Positions 60,241 through 64,000 of a stretch of 64,000 bases of DNA are shown here, piece by piece (the first letter of the stretch is position 1; every line of letters begins with the position of its first letter). Made by a program: the position numbers and the translations under genes. The notes below the pieces were generated by a model that did not search any database, had not been told where the DNA came from, and saw only the letters and a list, made by a program, of their open reading frames with translations. Origin of the DNA: Paenibacillus sp. Root444D2 (GTDB lineage Bacteria > Bacillota > Bacilli > Paenibacillales > NBRC-103111); NCBI RefSeq assembly GCF_001426375.1, contig NZ_LMEO01000045.1, forward strand, positions 362,862 through 426,861, read 5' to 3'.

Positions 60241-61269
60241 CTAACCGCCAATATGAGACATTTCAACCTTATGTGCGGGAGTCGTCTGTGCTAGTCTCCT
60301 TTCGGAATACCGATCCTGACGCTCTCCCCATACTTGAACAATTAAAGATCTTAGATCTTCATCACTTGCGCCGTCTCTGAGCACACTTAGCAGGTCCGTC
60401 TTTTCTGAAGCAAACAAACACGTATACAAATGTCCTTCCGGAGACAGCCGGGCTCTTGTACAGGTACTGCAGAACGCCTGAGTCACAGAAGAGATCAAAC
60501 CAATCTCTTGCTGAGAACCCTTATAACGATAACGCGTTGCAACCTCGCCTGTATAATTCGATTCCACCCGTTCCAGCGGCATCTCTCTATGAATGATCTC
60601 GATAATCTTTTTGCTTGAAACAACATGTTTCAAATTCCAACCATTACTATTCCCAACGTCCATAAACTCAACAAATCTCAAAATATGCCCGCGCTCCCGG
60701 AAGTATTTGGCCATTGGAACAATATCCTGGTCATTAACGCCCTTTTGTACAACCATATTCACCTTCACGGATAATCCTGCCGAAGCCGCGGCATCGATGC
60801 CTTCCAGCACGCCTTTTGCCGTAAATCCTCTCCCGTTCATGGCACCGAATCGCTCATCATCCAAACTATCCAGACTCACTGTGATTCGCTCTAATCCAGA
60901 GTCTCTTAACTCCTTTGCCTTGAGTTTCAATAATGACCCATTGGTTGTAACGGCAATATCTTTGACGCCCTCTATATGGCGAACCAGGGAAATAATTTTG
61001 CCAATATCTTTGTTTAAAAGAGGCTCTCCGCCTGTAATCCGTACTTTCTCTACGCCAAGAGATATAAATATCCGCGTTAACCGTTCTAATTCTTGAAGGC
61101 TAAGCAGCTTTTCTTGCGGAAGAAACCGATAATCTGGACCAAACACCTCTTCAGGCATACAATATCGGCAGCGGAAATTACAGCGATCCGTTACCGATAT
61201 CCGTAAATCGCGAAGCGGCCTTTGAAGCGCATCTGTCATTGGTGGAACAATCTTATCGAGATTTTCCAT
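60241..61269 (-). CDS. moaA: GTP 3',8-cyclase MoaA
   Basis: A 342-residue radical SAM enzyme for the first step of molybdenum cofactor synthesis, GTP to 3',8-cyclo-7,8-dihydro-GTP. The N-terminal cluster motif is CNFRCRYCM (about 32-40); the C-terminal cluster is FCSTCTRARLSPEGHLYTCLF. The protein ends in the Gly-Gly pair needed for activity (SHIGG). It lies 12 nt after moeA, so the two genes are cotranscribed. It supplies the cofactor for the oxidoreductase at 52972. Confidence 0.96.
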   Translation of the reverse strand: MENLDKIVPPMTDALQRPLRDLRISVTDRCNFRCRYCMPEEVFGPDYRFLPQEKLLSLQELERLTRIFISLGVEKVRITGGEPLLNKDIGKIISLVRHIEGVKDIAVTTNGSLLKLKAKELRDSGLERITVSLDSLDDERFGAMNGRGFTAKGVLEGIDAAASAGLSVKVNMVVQKGVNDQDIVPMAKYFRERGHILRFVEFMDVGNSNGWNLKHVVSSKKIIEIIHREMPLERVESNYTGEVATRYRYKGSQQEIGLISSVTQAFCSTCTRARLSPEGHLYTCLFASEKTDLLSVLRDGASDEDLRSLIVQVWGERQDRYSERRLAQTTPAHKVEMSHIGG

Positions 61270-61281
61270 ATTTCGCCTCTC

Positions 61282-62562
61282 TCAGTACATAGTAAATTCG
61301 TAGGGAAGTGGGATAACCTCTACTTGCTGGCCGGCAGCAATCCCTTTGGAACCCGCTGGTATCATAATGATGCAATTAGCATCTTGTATGGATACAAGCA
61401 TACTCGAGTTATTTTTTTCTAACATACTTACCTTTACCTGTTCATTTAAATACATCAAGCGTCCTCTTATATATCTATCGTGCGGACACCCTTTATCATA
61501 ATCATTCGTAATAATCGCTTGAATGTGATGCTTACATGGACTTTCTATTCCTTGCATGGCAAGCAGCACAGGCCGTACAAGCAGTTCAAAACTCACGAAG
61601 CAGGCGCCGGGATTGCCGGAAAGACCAAGTACGAGCTTATTATTGATAACGGCTGCTGAAGTTGGACTCCCGGGCCTCATGGCGATTTTATTGAATAGCA
61701 GCGTCATATCGTTCTCGCTCGTTGAAGTAAAGAAGTCTGCCATTACATCATAATCCCCAACCGAGACCCCTCCACTAACAATAAGCATATCACATTTTCC
61801 CAAGGCATTTTTAATCGTTCGATTGACTTCATCAATATCATCGGGAGCAGTTCCAACCTTGACAGCCAACCCGCCGTATTGTTCAATTTGTGACGAAAGC
61901 ATGTAGGCATTGCTATTACGAATTCTCCCTGGTTGAAGCGGCTCCCCCACAGAGATCAATTCACTTCCAGTCGTTAATACGCCGACGACAGGTCGACGGA
62001 AAACAGGAACTTTTTCATACCCCATAGAGGCAAGCAGTGCAATTTGGCCTGGACCTATTCGGGTGCCTGCGCCCATTAACAGCTGCCCTGTCGTTATTTC
62101 ATCCCCGACCTTGGTAATGTTTTGTCCAGTGGTGACCTTATGCTTAATACGGATATAAACTTGTCCTTCCTCCTGATATTCCTCTGTCTGCTCGAACATG
62201 ATGACAGCATCCGCTTCGTCCGGAACAGCGGAGCCCGTCATGATACGAATCGCTGTACCAGGAACCACTTGTTTATTCGAAGTGTATCCGGCAGGCACTT
62301 CATCAATCACTCTTAGACATGTAGGATGCTGTGGAGTAGCGAATAAGGCTTCTTCGCTCCGAACCGCATACCCGTCTAACCCAGAGCGACGAAAATGAGG
62401 CATACATTCCTTCGAGAACAGAGGTTCCGAAATCCTTCTATGTAAACAAGAATCAATCGACGTATATTCGTTCTCCAGCTGCAGAACATGCTGCATAATC
62501 ATGTTCTGGGCATGCTCAACTTTGACGGCCTTGCGAGCAAACCTCATGCTCCGGTTTATCAT
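61282..62562 (-). CDS. moeA: Molybdopterin molybdotransferase MoeA
   Basis: A 426-residue MoeA that inserts molybdenum into adenylylated molybdopterin. RRSGLDGYAVRSEEA near residue 60, GGVSVGDYDVMADFF near 270, and KLVLGLSGNPGACFVSFELL near 325 are the family motifs. The usual S-A/M-D-G-Y-A-V reads S-G-L-D-G-Y-A-V here. It starts the moeA-moaA operon, with a CRP/FNR-type box 70 bp upstream. Confidence 0.95.
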   Translation of the reverse strand: MINRSMRFARKAVKVEHAQNMIMQHVLQLENEYTSIDSCLHRRISEPLFSKECMPHFRRSGLDGYAVRSEEALFATPQHPTCLRVIDEVPAGYTSNKQVVPGTAIRIMTGSAVPDEADAVIMFEQTEEYQEEGQVYIRIKHKVTTGQNITKVGDEITTGQLLMGAGTRIGPGQIALLASMGYEKVPVFRRPVVGVLTTGSELISVGEPLQPGRIRNSNAYMLSSQIEQYGGLAVKVGTAPDDIDEVNRTIKNALGKCDMLIVSGGVSVGDYDVMADFFTSTSENDMTLLFNKIAMRPGSPTSAAVINNKLVLGLSGNPGACFVSFELLVRPVLLAMQGIESPCKHHIQAIITNDYDKGCPHDRYIRGRLMYLNEQVKVSMLEKNNSSMLVSIQDANCIIMIPAGSKGIAAGQQVEVIPLPYEFTMY

Positions 62563-62631
62563 GGATCAATAGTCCTTTCCTACAACGTTTAGCTTATTAG
62601 TTGAATCATAAATCTTTATGGTAAAAGTAGA

Positions 62632-62647
62632 AGTGATATTAATCACA
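62632..62647 (-). promoter_or_regulatory. CRP/FNR-type box of moeA-moaA
   Basis: AGTGA-TATTAA-TCACA, one mismatch, with a perfect GTGATATTAATCAC core. On the minus strand TATGAT (62610-62605) follows after 21 nt. Confidence 0.78.
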
Positions 62648-62660
62648 CGAGCGTACATGT

Positions 62661-62704
62661 AAAAAGGAGGTAACATGGACTTAAACCAGTATTACCTCCT
62701 TTTT
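62661..62704. terminator. Bidirectional terminator
   Basis: AAAAAGGAGGTAA pairs with TTACCTCCTTTTT around a 18-nt loop. It lies at the end of the SulP remnant. Confidence 0.75.
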
Positions 62705-62708
62705 ATAT

Positions 62709-63525
62709 TTAACCGCTCGGGTTCGATAGCTGCTGGCATTCACGGAACGCGAAATGCTTGCATCCAAGACATTGAGAAAAGTTAAGTTTTGTTAATGCAA
62801 AACTAACGGCTTCACCTGTTTTATCAAAAATGTGTCCCTGCCCAATGATCTCGTCTAATCTTGTTTTTAGGAGCATTTGGCGTGGTTGGTTTTGGATTTC
62901 GGAAATGAATACGAGGCCACCCTGATTTTTAAAGTGATTGACGATACTTGATAAATTAGATTCCCCTGTTGTGTCTATATAGGGAACATTGCCTGTACAT
63001 ATTGATTGTTGAAAAGTGAATGAATAATTCCTTCATATTGGAAAGAAATTCTTGATGTCTTTGAAGATTACTTAATCCAAGGAAATTGGCAATTTGGCCT
63101 GTAAATATGGTAACGGCAATTCCTGTGGTAAAACCTATTGTTACTGGACGCGGAATAAATTTGATTACGCCACCTAATTTAAAGATCCCCATGAATAACA
63201 AAATGACTCCTGCCATAAAGCCAGCGATAAGCAGGTTGTCGTATCCATACTGCATGACAATCGCAAATAGAATAGGTATAAACGCTCCTGTCGGACCGCC
63301 AATTTGAAATTTTGAACCACCAAATAATGAGATGAGTATCCCCGCAAATATCGTTGTGTATAAACCATATTCAGGTTTTACCCCTGATGCAATTGCAAAC
63401 GCCATCCCTAGTGGAATGGCGACAATACCTACAATCAGACCTGAAATCAAGTCTTTTTGAAATTTTCTTCGATTATAACCCTGAAATCTGCCACTAAAAG
63501 AAAGCTTCATATCCAATCCCACCAA
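62709..63525 (-). pseudogene. SulP family anion transporter with internal deletion
   Basis: Residues from 63525 (or MKLSFSGRF at 63510) to about 63010 are the N-terminal membrane part of a SulP/YbaR-type transporter (GLIVGIVAIPLGMAFAIASG, GGPTGAFIPILFAIV, FIPRPVTIGFTTGIAVTIF). From about 62995 to the stop at 62709-62711 the sequence is, in another frame, the C-terminal STAS domain (VPYIDTTGESNLSSIVNHFK). A full protein has about 500 residues; some 200-250 are missing at the junction near 63000, and the frame is lost. The N-terminal frame ends shortly after the junction. Confidence 0.85.
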
Positions 63526-63648
63526 TACTTAATATCTGATTATTTGAATATATGTAAAATCATATACCTAGAATAATTAGGTGTCAATTTCAATTTTCTT
63601 GGTCAACAAATACGGCTTACGTCGCCCACTGGTGAGAGTGTTAATGAT

Positions 63649-63680
63649 GGTTGTGGTTGTGGTTGTGGTTGTGGTTGTGG
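63649..63680. repeat. Hexanucleotide microsatellite (TTGTGG)5
   Basis: GG followed by five perfect TTGTGG units. On the minus strand one frame reads alternating His-Asn up to a HH-stop, but a stop codon lies directly before it, so there is no gene. Confidence 0.85.
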
Positions 63681-63755
63681 TCTTAAATCGGGATCCCTCG
63701 TCATATCTGCTCTATTGAGGTTCTGGATGAATGAATCTATGATCTCGGTTGAATG

Positions 63756-63880
63756 TTGTTGCAGAAAGTGCAACAATTACGGCCTATATCTGGCCTATCT
63801 CCCATCATTGCTGCATCTTGTACAACAATTTGGTCCTATACAGGCCATTTCGCAATAAATGGGCTAAAATTGTTGTACAA
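63756..63880. repeat. Hairpin-rich non-coding stretch
   Basis: TTGTTGCA/TGCAACAA (63756-63776) is a perfect 8-bp hairpin with a 5-nt loop. TTGTACAACAATTT (63818-63831) and its exact reverse complement (63867-63880) form a 14-bp stem with a 35-nt loop that contains an inner GCCATTT/AAATGGGC stem. The whole end of the window (63526-64000) has no gene I can support and looks like a repeat or miniature element. Confidence 0.5.
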
Positions 63881-64000
63881 ACGAGTCAATTTCATAATAA
63901 AAGTCCGATTTTTCCAAGTATGGATTCGGGAGAAATGCAGTTGAATAAGAGCCTTTAGAGACTGCTATTTCTTCATTTCCAGCGTATTTTGTAAAAATAA

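Noticed and set aside
63649..63720. A His-Asn-rich metal-binding peptide on the minus strand
   Set aside because: An in-frame stop directly precedes the repeat and there is no start or ribosome site; it is a microsatellite.

Overview
This window looks like chromosomal DNA of a spore-forming member of the Bacillales, most likely Paenibacillus or a close relative. The reasons are a GerA-type germinant receptor operon, a YheC/YheD-type protein, YesM/YesN-type two-component pairs beside LplABC-type sugar transporters, Rho-independent terminators after many genes, and AGGAGG-type ribosome binding sites. No rRNA, tRNA, CRISPR array, transposase or phage gene was seen. The species call is inference.

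Layout. 1-3.6 kb: the end of an aldo/keto reductase, a LysR regulator, an SDR remnant, a DJ-1/PfpI protein and a single-gene uroporphyrinogen-III methyltransferase. 3.6-7.6 kb: a germinant receptor operon in A-C-B order, followed by a cluster of three related hairpins. 8-20.5 kb: a glycan locus on the minus strand (GH38 alpha-mannosidase, heparinase II/III protein, ABC importer, sensor kinase and response regulator). The leader of its transporter genes holds a possible kissing-hairpin RNA. 20.6-24.1 kb: a YheC/D fragment-length gene, an exported Hcp-like protein behind a promoter/palindrome, an MFS transporter, and a 38-bp tandem repeat. 24.1-31.7 kb: an LplABC-type importer with its own two-component system, then an AraC regulator divergent from a GH31 alpha-xylosidase (31.8-34.2 kb). 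34.3-35.9 kb: a TetR regulator and an azoreductase, linked by shared GGAAT-N4-ATTCC palindromes. 36-46.6 kb: a Gfo/Idh oxidoreductase and a six-gene fructan operon (two permeases, binding protein, LamG-GH32, fructokinase, GH32) with a LacI repressor and matching operators.

46.7-62.7 kb is the most interesting part, an anaerobic nitrogen-oxide island. It holds a Crp/Fnr-type regulator, a truncated haemoglobin, a di-iron Fe-S repair protein, two hemerythrin-like proteins, MoaA and MoeA. It also holds a compact operon coding for a NarI-like cytochrome b, a cytoplasmic NarB/NasC-like molybdenum oxidoreductase, a four-cluster ferredoxin, a Tat-type Rieske protein, a small membrane protein, a NarK transporter fused to a PAS domain, and two unknown proteins. 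Seven promoters carry a TGTGA-N6-TCACA-like box exactly 21 nt before a TAnnnT -10 hexamer, and an eighth has 22 nt. This is the geometry of class II Crp/Fnr activation, and the recognition helix of the local regulator (R-E-T-V-N-R) fits that box. I read this as one locally encoded regulon for nitrate respiration and nitric-oxide defence, using a non-canonical nitrate reductase instead of NarGHJI.

62.7-64 kb: an internally deleted SulP transporter and non-coding repeat-like sequence. Several gene remnants (SDR, UspA, a membrane-protein tail, SulP) show ongoing decay between the operons.
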